In this document: in pieces, positions 21,858 to 32,784 of the stretch
Layout of the letters: every line of letters begins with the position of its first letter
Numbering within the stretch: the stretch's first letter is position 1
DNA from: Chimonanthus salicifolius
Taxonomy: Eukaryota > Streptophyta > Magnoliopsida > Laurales > Calycanthaceae
Length of the DNA: 64,000 nt
Assembly (NCBI GenBank): GCA_013350335.1
Contig: CM023535.1
Location: 30,181,631 to 30,245,630 of the forward strand
Direction of reading: 5' to 3'
Program-made: the position numbers and the translations under genes
The notes under the pieces: generated by a model
The model's database searches: none
What the model saw: only the letters and a program-made list of their open reading frames with translations
What the model was told of the DNA's origin: nothing

Positions 21858-22597
21858 TTGTATTGTAATAGCTCGGAATTTTTAAATCAATATATATGTG
21901 GCTATTATTTATTTTAATGATGGAAATTGGGAATTTTGATGGAATAGATGTTAAGTGGATCAAAATTTGGGGCAAAGGCCCGAGTATGGACCAATGGACC
22001 ATGGGTTGGATGAAACTCATTTAAATGGTCAATGATAGTTAATTGGGCCAAGGATGGTCAAATTGGGCCCAATACCCATTTGGGACCTAATGGGCCAAGA
22101 GGATTTAAGCTCTAAGGTAAATGGATATGAGGGAATTTAATTGGGCCATGGGCCCGATGGTGATCCAATAAGAGGAATGGATTGAATTGGAAATTAAACC
22201 ACCTAAGTTAATGATGAAATGATCAAGGTGACATGGCCGAATGGGGCCCACCTCCACCTCACCAAGTGAGGTGGTGGGTAGGCTAGGAGTTGGTGGGGCC
22301 GGCCACCATGGTTGACTTGGTCAACCATGGTTGGATTTCATGGAGGAAATTTAATGGGAATTAATTAACCTAAGTTAAGGATCCAATTAATTAATTAATT
22401 AAGTTAGTCAAATGGGTCAATGGGGAGTCAAAAGGAATAAGTCAAGTGGTGGTTTTATCTCACCCAAACCACCCAAAGAAACACAAATAAAACCATGGGC
22501 TTAGGATGGTGGTCTCATCTCAACCACCCCCACCCAAAGCATGAGGACCCATACCCCCCATGATGGATGGTCAATGCACTTGATGGAAGACCAAACC

Positions 22598-22829
22598 TGT
22601 AACAACCCGACCCGACAACAGGGCTTAAGGCTTGACTCAGTAAGATATTGTCCGCTTTGGGTCTCGTACACAGCTCAAACCCGCACGGTTTTGCATTTGG
22701 GCCCAGGCCCACGAGGCCTGGCCCAAAAGGCCTCTTACATGAGTTTCAATTGGTTGGCTTTAATAAACCCACCCCTCCCTTTCATTCCCACCGATGTGGG
22801 ACTTTTTAGGGAGGGGGAGGGGTATCATA
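22598..22829 (-). repeat. TRIM left (3') LTR
   Basis: TGTAACAACCCG...GGGGTATCATA. The last bases differ from the right LTR (TATCATA against TATCACA), so the terminal CA is mutated here. Confidence 0.93.
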
Positions 22830-22947
22830 ATCACCCCCCCTAAAGTCTCGAGCCATCCCCAGCTCGACTCCGGTCCACTTGACAACTCCAGGGAAGGATG
22901 ATAGGCCCACACAGTCCGAGTGTTGAACTCGGCTCTGATACCATATT

Positions 22948-23185
22948 TGTAACAACCCGACCTGACAACAGGGCTTAAGGCTTGACTCAGTAAGATATTA
23001 TCCTCTTTGGGCCTCGCACACAGCTCAAACCCGCACAGTTTTGCATTTGGACCCGGGCCCAGGCCCACGTGGCCTGGCCCAAAAGGCTTCTTACATGAGT
23101 TTCAATTGGGTGGCTTTAATAAACCCATCCCTCCCTTTCATTCCCACCGATGTGGGACTTTTTAGGGAGGGGGAGGGGTATCACA
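22948..23185 (-). repeat. TRIM right (5') LTR
   Basis: TGTAACAACCCG...GGGGTATCACA; contains ACCGATGTGGGACTTTTTAG near its end. On its left, separated by ATATT, is the primer site complement. Confidence 0.93.
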
Positions 23186-23661
23186 AAACCACCTAGCTAA
23201 GGACACCCAAAACCGTTAGGCTTGGTGGTGGTTTCATCTCAACCACCACCACTAAGACATGGGAGCCATGCTTGGTTGGTGGATGGGCATCATGGAAGAG
23301 TGTAGTCTAAGAAACCAAAATGAGATGGTTTTAATCTCATCTCTCAATCTCACTCTCTCCCTCTCCCCCTCCCTCTCATTGCCGATCCATGCTCTAAGGA
23401 ACAGAAGAAGAAAAACTTAGAAGACAGGAAGAAAAAACTCAAGTGTTGGCCGACCACATCAAGACCAAAAGACTTAAGACATTTTCCTCATCCTCTCCTC
23501 CCTTCCCTCTCTCAAACCTATCCCTACCTTAGCCGAACCCAAACCTTGGAGACTCCATCTTGATCTAGCACATCTTGGCTGAACATCAAGGAGAAGAAGA
23601 AGGAGAAAGGGCTAAGGAAATCAAGGGGAGAAAAAGAGAAGCCGGAGGAGCCGGAGGAGTG

Positions 23662-23667
23662 GTAAGT
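23662..23667 (+). other. Donor-like GTAAGT in TK LTR
   Basis: GGAGTGGTAAGTG follows a purine-rich GAGGAGCCGGAGG stretch. Equivalent sites: 3704 (L0), 28180 (N1), 45346 (S2), minus strand 1773-1778 (S1) and 57781-57786 (S3). It is changed to GTATGA in D (26607), GCAAGT in P1 (13180), ATAAGT in S4 (about 59025) and GTAGGT in the N2 right LTR. Confidence 0.55.
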
Positions 23668-23904
23668 GTTCTTAAACAAAAGGTTACATTTTTAAAGATT
23701 TAAAAAGAGATCATGAAATCCATTTTTCTTGGATTGGATGGTGGCCAAAATATCATAGGCCATGGATCTAAAATCCATCCAAGGAAAGGAGGAGAAATGG
23801 ATAAAATGGGAGAGATAGATTAAGAAAAATAAATGGATATTAAGGACACTATGTATTAAGATTTAATTAAGCATGGGAGTATGATTTTAAAGGAACCATG
23901 GACC

Positions 23905-25010
23905 ATAGGGTTCGGCCATGTAGTATAGCCAAACCCCATGGAAGGTGATTAGGAGATTTTAATGGGGTCTTAAAGAATGGAAACCATGGAAACCATGGGG
24001 AGATTTTGGTGATTTAAGTGTGCTTGGATCATAGAGATAATGAGAAAAGGTTAGTGGAATTAATGGACCTTAAGTGTGGTTAATATTGACCAAAAACTGA
24101 TGATTTAAATGCATGATGTAAACCCCCTCATGGGAGGGTTTATTTTGGATCTAAATGATGTAAATAGGCCCAAGAAAAGATAAGAAAAAGGCATCATGGG
24201 TTCGGCCATGGTGTATGGCCGAACCCATGACTCATTTATGAGTCATTTTTGGGCTAAGATTAAGGTATATGTATGTGCTCAAATTGATGGGAATTAGATT
24301 AAGTAATGGCTGTTTTTAATGGTTTCATGTCATGGTGGATGGATCATTAATGGATCCAAGTTTTATGGATCAGTTATGAGTCTAAGGATGGAAAATAAAA
24401 TGAGAACTTAACCATGGAAGAAGAGTGGCAAAATGGTAAATATAGGCCAAAAATCAAGAACCATGGGTTCGGCCATGGTACATGGCCGAACCCCATGGAG
24501 GATGATCATGGACTTAGGTATGTTTAAAGATGACCTTATGTATGGTTAAATGAAGCATAGGTTGCTGGATTTTAAACCCACTTGTAGGTCACTTTGTGGG
24601 CTAAATTTGGAATTATACATGTATTTAGATGAATGGAAATTAGGCTAAGTTAAGGGCTAATTTTTAATAATCTTGTAACATGGTTGATGGATCATTAATG
24701 GATCCAAGTTATGGATCAGTTATGGACTTAAGTGTGCATGGTTAAATAGGTAATTAGCCATGGGAAGGAGTAGTGGCAAAATCGTAATTATGGCAAAAAA
24801 TGAAGAACCATGGGTTTGGCCATGGTGTATGGCCGAACCCCATGTGGGATGTTGGTGGACTTAAGGGCTCTAAATAATAACCTTTTTGCTGATTTATGGA
24901 GCATAGGTTACTGATTTTTAGACTCATGTAATTAAAATAATTAAATGGATTAAATGGGCCCCACAAAACCTAGATAGTGAGGTTCGGCCATGGGGCATGG
25001 CCGAACCCCA
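23905..25010 (+). repeat. GGTTCGGCCAT palindrome array in TK 3' LTR
   Basis: Units stand near 23908, 24194, 24462, 24811 and 24980. The one at 24194-24230 has perfect 16-bp arms (TCATGGGTTCGGCCAT and its complement) around GGTGT. The unit at 24980 has GTGAGG...CCCCAC flanks instead of CATGGG...CCCATG, so the outer stem bases change in pairs. Confidence 0.93.
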
Positions 25011-25362
25011 CTAAGGTATGATTAATGGGCTTAGAAATAGTTAAAAACATGGGTTGATTATTCATATGTAATAAGGTATAGGACATCGCAAGCGGTGCGC
25101 GTATCGGTGACCGGATTATCGGACGGAAACGTAAAGGGACATTAGTCGGTATTTGGTAGGATTCCAACCTTATTGTAAGCCATGGATTATGTGTGTATGG
25201 ATGTGTTATTAATTTATTTTAGTAATCATGTGATATGTTTAAGATGGGTTTTTATGGCTATGATTTAAATATTATATGGCATATTGCATTTACAATGATT
25301 TAAATACTATATAGCATATTGCAATTACATCTCATGCATGGCATGGGCGGGAACATAAAGGA

Positions 25363-25550
25363 ACCGGAGTCCATGCTCCGTTGGGGCGACCGAGAAGCAA
25401 GCATGGGGATATCTTGACGTGTTGAGTTATAACCGGAGTCCATGCTCCGTCGGGGCGACCGAGAAGCAAGCATGGGGATATCTTGATGTGTTGAGTTATA
25501 ACCGGAGTCCATGCTCCGTCGGGGCGACCGAGAAGCAAGCATGGGGATAC
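25363..25550 (+). repeat. Three tandem 69-bp hairpin units (3' LTR)
   Basis: Units start at 25363, 25432 and 25501; same unit as 15928-16115. Followed by TTTGATGAGGCTTTGCCATCAAGG, a TTGATG/CATCAA hairpin. Confidence 0.95.
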
Positions 25551-26254
25551 TTTGATGAGGCTTTGCCATCAAGGGGGATTTTATATATGATTGGAAAAAG
25601 GACATTGTACAATGGTAATGGATGATGGGTGGGACTCATGACATAAGACACCCATGGCATGGCATTCATTTTATGGTTTTCATTATATTATTACATATGT
25701 GCTTGTTATCACTAATCCATGTGTTGGCCCTACTCGGAGTCCTACTGGGCGCGTTGTCTAACGCCCTACTTCTACCCTAGCTGATGACGAAGGGGATGGC
25801 GGAAATGGAGGACGTGACGGGAGCCAAGCGTAGGAGCTTGGGGAAACGGGCTAGATGATTTACTTAAATTTATTTTGGAATGTAATTTGAGTAACTTAGC
25901 TCATCGGACTGTAATAATTTATGTTTCTGCTATTGTTTGGACTTTACTTTCGGATGTTATCCTTTTAAGGTAATTTAGTAATTTAAATGATGTAACTTCT
26001 TTGCTATTTAAAATTGGTAGGATAGACTCTATTATAATTTCTGCATTAAGTTATATTCCGCGAGCTTACTTTCTACTTGTGAACCGTTCTCGTGGACTTA
26101 GCCCCATGCACATGTAGGGTTGGCCAGTTAAGGGCCGGGCTTTAGAAGCTCGGACTTAACTCGTGGCGTGACATCCCGCGCCCTTTGTCACTCTTTATTT
26201 TCAAAAAAAAAAAAAATAGACTCTAATTTTAGTGAAAAAGGGGAGGACGTTACA

Positions 26255-27104
26255 GAGAGTTTCCATCTCAATGGTCATGAACCAATGGACTTGATGGAAG
26301 TCAAAGAGTCTCCTTAGTTTAAGCCAAGGGTCTCCTTGGTTAAACCAAGTGACACCTTAGTTAGATAAAATCATTAAGAGAGGGAATGAATAGTTGGAGC
26401 TGTTATACAAAAGGACACAACCAAAGGGGCTGTACACATCCCTTGGCCGACCCTTACACCTTGCACAAGGATTCTTCTCTTCTCCTTTCCTCCCTCTCTC
26501 TCCCACCGACACTTTTATGCTTGGAGAACTATTGAAGAGCAAAGGAAGAAGAAGGATCAAGGAAGGAAAGGACAGACCAAAAGAAAAGAAGGAGACGGGA
26601 AAGAAGGTATGATTAGAGGTTTAACAACATAGGAATAAGTCTAAAGAAACCATAGGTTTGGCCATGGTGTGGCCGAACCTGTGGGTTCCATAATTTGTTG
26701 GAATGGATGGCCAAATTGTGTTAAGGCCATGGAATTGGAAATTCATTCAAGGAATGATTATGGGTTGAAACAAACAACCAAAGGATAGAATCCAAAAACC
26801 ATGTTATCATGGTACAAGTGTTGGATGGATTACGAAAAGACCCTAGCCTTAGTTAGAGGGTAGAGTAAATACACTAAGAGATGTATGGAAGATGAAATCC
26901 ATGTTTAAAAATGATAAGGAATGGATTTCATAAAGAAGGGCCTAACCATTCATGCAAGCAGAGACGACTGTCAAAAAGTCAGTCGACTGAATCTCAGGAT
27001 TCAGTCGACTAAAATAAGGCTGGCCGAGCACAAAAAAGGTATTCTGGGTGTTTTAGCAGAAATAATCTTATGATTCAGTCGACTGAAAGTGGGCTGGCAG
27101 AGCA
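26255..27104 (+). mobile_element. D-family LTR, 5'-side piece (D3a)
   Basis: This is host sequence of N1. It has a CT-rich segment (26470-26510), a purine-rich stretch with GGTATGA (26606-26612), one decayed palindrome (26656-26685) and the start of the TCAGTCGACTGA cluster (26985-27090). It joins 35689-36026 when N1 is removed and 52315-53823 when V is also removed. Its own 5' end was destroyed when TK inserted. Confidence 0.8.
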
Positions 27105-28209
27105 TGTAACACCCCGGATTTTCAAGTTATGAATATATATGGAAATTGTCCATTTAATTTGTGAATTAATGGAAATAGACCTTAGATGGGTAAGGTGGTG
27201 GGTCAATTGCCCAATTAAGGCCCAAATGATATTGGATAAGGTTCAATTGAAATAAATGGGTAAGATTTATTTAATTGGGTCAAGGTTGTCAATTGGGTCA
27301 AAATGCCCAATTGGGACCCAATGGGTCATGGTTGACTTGGTTGACCACCAAGTGACTTCAAGCTTAATTAAATTGGGGCTGAATTAAATTGGAAATGGAA
27401 TCAAGAAAATGAGTTGATTTTAAGTGAGTTAACTAGAGTTGATTTAAAGATATGAGTCGAGTTAAAGAGATGAGTTGAATGGGAAGCTAATGGGACTTTC
27501 ATTTTAATGAGTGGAGTGGGAAGATGGAGAGTTACATCTCATATGACCAAACACCACCATGTACACACGTTGGGGGAGGTGGGAGTTTCATCTCATGGGA
27601 TGAAACTCCAAAGGAAGCTTTAAAATGAGGGAGGTGAAGGGTTTTGATGTTACACAACACATGTTCAAGGGTACACGTTGGAACATGGAGGGTTTCCATC
27701 TCATGATGGAAGCCCAAGGGTCATATAGTTGGGAGTTTCATCTCATGGGATGAAACCCCCAAAGTAAATGATAATGAGGGAGGTGAAGAGCCATGGTTGT
27801 TACAATGGGGCATCAACCAAAAGACACCACTCTTGGCTGAATTCCATAGTCTTCATCTCACTCTCTCCCGCTCTCTCTTGGCCGAACTACCTCTCAAGAC
27901 AAGAAACACTTGGGATATTTTCTACTCAAGCTTCCCCCTCTCATACAAGGCCGAGCCATTCTCAAAGACAAAGGAGAAAGGACTTAGATTTTTTTATCTT
28001 AAACTCTTCTCCCTCTCTCAAACCTATACTCTTTGGCCGAACCATCTCCTTGGGTTTTCATCTCAAGACTTCTCAAGCTCACTCTCGGCCAAAGACCAAG
28101 GGGAAAGAAGAAAGACTAAGGAAGGAAAAGAGTGGAGGAACAAGTCGGAACGAAGGAAACTGGAGGAGTCGCGGAATCGGTAAGTACTTGATGAGATTTT
28201 ATTAAGTAA

Positions 28210-29290
28210 GAAAAGATGGTCAAGGAACATGGTTCAGCCATTGCATGGCCAAGGACCTTATGCATGTACCATGTGGGAAATGATGGATGATCAAGGATTA
28301 TGGTTTGGCCCTTGCATGGCCAAACCCTAAATTGCATGTACAAGAACCATAAGGGGTTGGATGAGGTTCGGCCATGATGTATGGCCGAACCCCATCAAAG
28401 GATCAATCTTGGATGTATGATTTTTTAAAAGGGAAATGATGAACCATAGGGTTCGGCCATGTTGTATGGCCGAACAACATAGTAGGATATTAGTGATTTT
28501 TAATGGATTTAAAGGATGAAAAATCACAGAAGTATGTTAGTGATTTTAAAAGGTGTTAAAGGATGATAATGATGAGAGATGATGGATAATTTTAAGTAGG
28601 TCATAAATGTTGGAAAGCATGATCTAAAATGTTATAATGGTGAAGAATCTTGGACCATGGGTTCAGCCATGTTGTATGGCTGAACCCATGGAGAGATATT
28701 GATGGACTAAGATGTTTTGGACCATGAGAATGATGGGGGAATGTTGGTATATTTAATTGGTTTTAAATATGGTAAATGATGATCTAAAAGGATGAACCTA
28801 AGTGTATGGTTAAACCCCCATGGAGGGACTTTATTATGGGTCTAAATGTTGTAAATGATGCAAAGGGAGGATGAAGATGACAATCATGTGTTCGGCCATG
28901 TTGTATGGTCGAACCCATGAACCATTTTATGGACATTTAGAGATCTATGTATGATTAGACAGATGAATGATTAAGCAAGGAATGAAGTGATCTATTAGGG
29001 TTTTACGTTATGATTAAAGAATCATGTGTGGATCATTTTTGGGACTTAAGTCATGTAAATAAGCTAAATGATTAGCTATGGATAGAATGATGGCTAAGAT
29101 GGAAATATGATTAAAATGATGGACCATGCGTTCAGCCATGGTGTATGGCTGAACTCCATGGAGAAATTTTTGAGGACCTAGGTTTCTATAAAGGCTAAAT
29201 GACTAACTCATGTATGATTGATTAACGAATCAAAAGAGGGACCCAAATCAAGTGTGTGAGGTTCGGCCATGTTGTATGGCCGAACCCCAC
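28210..29290 (+). repeat. GGTTCGGCCAT palindrome array in N1 5' LTR
   Basis: Units stand near 28362, 28448, 28658, 28889, 29123 and 29260, with decayed GGTTTGGCC/GGCCAAACC forms near 28300. Several arms carry paired changes, such as GGTTCAGCCAT with ATGGCTGAACC at 28658 and 29123, where C-to-T on one arm is matched on the other. Confidence 0.92.
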
Positions 29291-29624
29291 TAAGGCATGT
29301 TTATGGACTTAAACATGGTGAAAAATCAAATGGAACATGGGTTTTGATTTATTGATATGTTATAAGGTAACGGGACCTCACAAGCGGTGTACGATCGTGA
29401 GCGATTTTCGGTCGAAAACGCAAGGACGCATTAGTTGGTCATTGGTAGGATTCCTACCTCATTGAAACCATGGGATATGTATGATGATTTTAATTCATAT
29501 TTTGATGAGTTATTTTGTATCAAATGTTATGTTTCAAATATGGAATTTTAAATGCTATGATTTGTATTATTACATAGCATATTGGCATTTGCATCTCATG
29601 CATGGCATGGGAGGGATGAATTGT

Positions 29625-29845
29625 AATCGAAGACCCACGCTCCGTCGGGGCGTCCGTAAGGCATTCGTGAGGGTACCTTGATGTGCATTATCCATCAAGA
29701 GGTAAACGGAGAGCACGCTCCGTCGGGGCGTCCGTAAGGCATTCGTGAGGGTATGATGTATGTTTGTAATGTAACTGGAGTCCACTCTCCGTCGGGGCGT
29801 CCGTAAGGCATTCGTGGGGGTACCTTGATGAGGAGATTCCATCAA
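29625..29845 (+). repeat. Three hairpin units in N1 5' LTR
   Basis: Copies of GGAG...CTCC + GTCGGGGCGTCCGTAAGGCATTCGTG start near 29627, 29706 and 29774. CTTGATG/CATCAAG hairpins stand between and after them. The 3' LTR keeps only one unit because about 250 bp were deleted. Confidence 0.9.
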
Positions 29846-30600
29846 GAGGATACCATGTATTTGGGATATGGATGATGGGTGGGACTCATGGCATATGACA
29901 CCCATGGCATGGCATTGAATCAACATGATTATGATCTCTATTATCATACACTGTTTCTGGTTTTGATCTCTATGATTGGATCTCTATTATCATACACTGT
30001 TTTGGATACGACGTTTTATAGATACGACTTGATGTATTATATCTGGATTTTTATACTAACCCATGTGTTTGACCCTAATTGGAATACCTACTGGGCGCGT
30101 TGTCTAACGCCCTACTTCTACCTTAGTTGACGAAACAAGAAATGGACGGAACGAAGGACGTGATCGGAGCCAAGCTTAGGAGCTTGGATGATTTAGTTTC
30201 GTGTTATTTAAGTTACTCATGGATAAGGTATTTGAGTAATTAGTTCGTGGTACTGTAATAACGTAGATTATTTGCTATGGTTTGGAATGTTAATTTTGGA
30301 TATTTTAACGTAAGATAATTACGATTAAGTGATGGACATCTTTGCTATCTAAAATGGAATAGAATTATTATTCTTTTGTAATTCTGCATCTATGATTTAT
30401 TTCGCATGTTTAGCTTGAGTACGTGTGAACCATTTTTAGTGTACTTGGTCCACGCACACGTATGGTTGGCCAGTTAAGGGTTAGGCTTTGGAAGCTCGGA
30501 CTTAGCTCGCGTCGTGACGTCTCCGCTCTCTCTTACTCTTTATTAAAAAAATAAATAGACTCTGATTTTCGGCGAGTGAAAAAGGGCGGGGTGTTACAGT

Positions 30601-30612
30601 TGGTATCAGAGT
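30601..30612 (+). promoter_or_regulatory. Primer binding site of N1
   Basis: TGGTATCAGAGT, one mismatch to the initiator-Met complement at the last base, 2 bp after the LTR. Confidence 0.93.
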
Positions 30613-31091
30613 GAAACCGGAAGAATGAATCTTTCATAGTAAGATTAAGACGGTATCATGTCTCACTGATAGATAAGAATCCCAACTTACCGACTCTTCG
30701 GAGCCCGCTGCACGAGGGCCGGATTAATTTACTTTGTTAGACTCAGAGTGAAACATTCAATCTGAGAGCAACACTTGATGAAAAAGGAATGATAGCAAGG
30801 GAAGTACAGTCACTATAAATTGGATTTATCGAACATATCAAAATTGGAGATATTTCCCCGATTTCCACAAAACGAGAAACAACGCTTGATACTTAGGAAG
30901 TTTCCCCAAAAACAAAGAGATACAAAGAGTGCTTATTTGGAAATTTCCCCAAAACAAGGAACATCAAGATTTTCCCCAAAATAAGCAAAATTAGGGGATA
31001 CATAGGGAAATTCCCCAAAACAAAGACTAGTTTGATTAGAACTGCGGTTGTCATTGATATGCTTCTATAGTTCTATTGTTGTGATACAAAT
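30613..31091 (+). other. N1 leader with CCCC motifs
   Basis: The first 200 bp are colinear with the TK leader. It then carries TTTCCCC(A/G)A motifs near 30854, 30901, 30943, 30971 and 31009, and a unique TCTATAGTTCTATTGTTGTG stretch before the ORF. Confidence 0.8.
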
Positions 31092-31571
31092 ATGTCGAGC
31101 AACATAGAGTATACAGAGTTGTGGGACAAAGGAACCCCTAGCTATCCTATAGATCTGGTTTCTTCTTCCAAGAACTCCAACAGGCCAGACCGCGCTGTGG
31201 AAGTTAACGTAGACGTCCAAATAGGATCACCCGAGGATGTCGAAGTGATTCCAGCCCCTTATCCAGAAGAGAATATGGGAGATATCCCAATGATAGGAGA
31301 ATCCGTAGGGGAAATAGGCTCGCCCGCGTATATGTACGAATTGTGCAACTAGGAGGGGCACAACTGTACTTTCTGCCCCTACCCCCTTGAGGTTATTTGC
31401 CCTGTTTGTGGACTTCACGGGCACGGGAAAGAGAAGACTAACTGTCCTTACATTGGGGGACCGGGAATACTACCCTGTCTGATTTGTGGAGTGTTGGGGC
31501 ACACGTTGACGACATGCCCTGACAACTTCTTCGATTTTGGTGATGATGCAAGGTCTTCTACGAAAGGTTAG
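31092..31571 (+). pseudogene. Zinc-knuckle protein ORF of N1, one nonsense codon
   Basis: I do not recognise this protein as a named family. From the ATG at 31092 (MSSNIEYTELWDKG) the frame runs 159 codons to TAG at 31569, with one internal TAG at 31350-31352 where the N2 copy has a Gln codon. The N-terminal half is acidic and rich in Glu, Pro and Val. The C-terminal half is Cys/His-rich: GHNCTFCP, then CPVCGLHGHGKEKTNC (C-x2-C-x4-H-x5-C), then CLICGVLGHTLTTC (C-x2-C-x4-H-x4-C). Such knuckles bind RNA in nucleocapsids. It sits where gag should start and has no protease or capsid domain. N2 has a clear homologue (42365-42936), so the ORF is a family trait. An RNA-packaging role is inference only. 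Confidence 0.8.
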
Positions 31572-32628
31572 GCTAAGAAATGGTTAGAAAAGGTCGGGGA
31601 AAGGGAAGATTTTGTAAGGGTTGTGGGTACGTCTTGCTCTTTGAAGGGGGTTTTTTTTCTAACCCTACCAACCCTTGTATTGTGATAGGAGTTTGAAAGA
31701 TTTTTAATAAAGTATGCAAACTTAAGAGTTTATGAGGACTTTGGCAGTGAGATGTAGGTGATGAGGTCACTTGATTATGATTGAGATGTAGTATGGGTAT
31801 GTCCCTCACCTGATATTGATAACATTATGCCTTAGTCCGTTGAAAAAAAAAAGGAGACTGTCCGATTAGTAGGTCATTGTGTCTCACCTTTGTGTAGTTA
31901 AAATGATGAGATAAGTATATAGATTCCATGAGTAAGGCCTAGAGTAGCCGTGAGACCGTGGGAGTCTCGATATGAACTTACGGAGACTTGGTCCCATAGG
32001 GTTTCCATTGAGGAGTGGGTCCCTCACATGCTACGCGCTGGAGGGAGCTCTCACGGCTATTTCGCACACTTGGTGTGCATTGATGCGCAGAGCTAGATTT
32101 TATTTTACCCCATGGGGGTGGTGCTAGCTTCGTTAGACGCTGTTCGACCGCCTTAGAGCTTGACTGAATCACCCTTGGGGTGAAGGGATGCAGGGCGAGG
32201 TAGACTTGATCACGTTGGACGTTGGTCTTCCGCTTAGTAAGTCATGGGCCCTAAGTCTTGCTAGGGGTCGGGTATATTTGTGATTGATATTGTTGCCACA
32301 GTCACGTAGTGATTCATTCAAGTGTTGTTCCTACGGATAGAATATCTCATAGTAAATGATGTGCCCTGGATTAATTATGCCCAAGGATGGATTATGCCCA
32401 TAGAAGGATTATATTCATGGATGGTTATTAACCACGGATAGACGATACTCACTGATAGAGTGATACCAGAGATGGATGTGTATAACCGTGGATGATGATT
32501 CTCCCATGGTGATTTGGATTGATGCCGGATATCGGTACCATGGCAGACATGTTGCCAGTGTGATGGACCTGTTGGTCTCATAAATGAACATATTGAGCGA
32601 GTACGTATGGAAAATATCTTGGTAGCAG
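31572..32628 (+). other. N1 non-coding internal region
   Basis: No convincing coding sequence. Long stretches are colinear with the reverse complement of 41086-42364 in N2, for example GGAGGGAGCTCTCACGGC (about 32040) and GATTCTCCCATGGTGATTTG (about 32497), so this is family-specific internal sequence. It includes several imperfect repeats of GGAT(G/A)GAT(G/T)AT near 32390-32500. Confidence 0.75.
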
Positions 32629-32694
32629 ATTAAGACGGAACACCAGAAGCCACCAAGGTTACTCAAACCCTTACCAGTGCCGGAGTGGAAATGA
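32629..32694 (+). pseudogene. pol: Integrase scrap in N1
   Basis: IKTEHQKPPRLLKPLPVPEWK followed by TGA (32692-32694) matches the linker before the TK integrase core (KAEHQKPPGLLAPLLVSEWK, about 20683-20742). It is 21 codons long and joined directly to family-specific sequence on the left and to the 3' leader-like end on the right, the mark of a large pol deletion. Confidence 0.88.
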
Positions 32695-32769
32695 GAACAA
32701 CTCACCCTGAGCTATTTAGATAATCGGTTTGAAACCCTACTTCGCTCGATTTTCGGAACGAAAATTTTC

Positions 32770-32778
32770 AAAAGAGGG
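32770..32778 (+). promoter_or_regulatory. Polypurine tract of N1
   Basis: AAAAGAGGG, six bases before the 3' LTR; same position and context (TTTTCAAAAGAGG) as in TK. Confidence 0.72.
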
Positions 32779-32784
32779 TAGTAT

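Larger units (their letters stand above)
22598..23185 (-). mobile_element. TRIM element inside TK 3' LTR
   Basis: This is a terminal-repeat retrotransposon in miniature with LTRs 22598-22829 (232 bp) and 22948-23185 (238 bp) around a 118-bp internal region. The primer site appears in reverse complement (GCTCTGATACCA, 22932-22943) beside the right LTR, and a C-run (purine tract on the minus strand, 22832-22840) abuts the left LTR, so it is minus oriented. The TSD AAACC is perfect (22593-22597 and 23186-23190). The two LTRs differ at about eleven positions plus a 6-bp indel. It has no coding capacity and no 5S-like segment, so it is not Cassandra. Confidence 0.95.
15022..26254 (+). mobile_element. 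TK: Tekay/Del-type chromovirus, full gag-pol, defective
   Basis: This is the only element in the window with a nearly complete internal region. The order is truncated 5' LTR (15022-16818), initiator-Met primer site, leader, gag with zinc knuckle, protease, RT, RNase H, integrase with chromodomain-like tail, purine tract, and 3' LTR (21864-26254). The domain order and the ...VGDLVFLKVSP... and EEATWE motifs are those of Ty3/gypsy chromoviruses of the Tekay/Del group. All genes carry stops or frameshifts, so it is not autonomous now. The 3' flank is GAGAG (26255-26259); the matching left TSD was lost with the 5' end. Confidence 0.9.
21864..26254 (+). mobile_element. TK 3' LTR (with TRIM inside)
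   Basis: It runs from TGTAATAGCTCGG to GGGGAGGACGTTACA. Without the TRIM and one TSD it is about 3.8 kb. Order: U3 with AATTGGGCC words and AACCACC-rich palindromes, CT-rich segment (23330-23400), GGTAAGT (23661-23667), palindrome array from about 23905, GCGCGTATCGGTGACC, three 69-bp hairpin units, GGGCGCGTT/AACGCCC (about 25748-25767), and the terminal structures. S3 and S4 are solo LTRs of the same family. Confidence 0.93.
27105..30598 (+). repeat. N1 5' LTR
   Basis: TGTAACACCCCGG...GGGCGGGGTGTTACA, 3494 bp. U3 palindromes at 27582-27609 (11-bp arms GGAGTTTCATC) and about 27732-27758; GTAAGT at 28180-28185; terminal double stem TACGTGTG (30420-30427) with CACACGTA (30455-30462). Confidence 0.95.

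Noticed and set aside
22598..23185. Cassandra-type TRIM with 5S rRNA promoter
   Set aside because: I looked for the 5S A-box/C-box region in both LTRs and found nothing resembling it.
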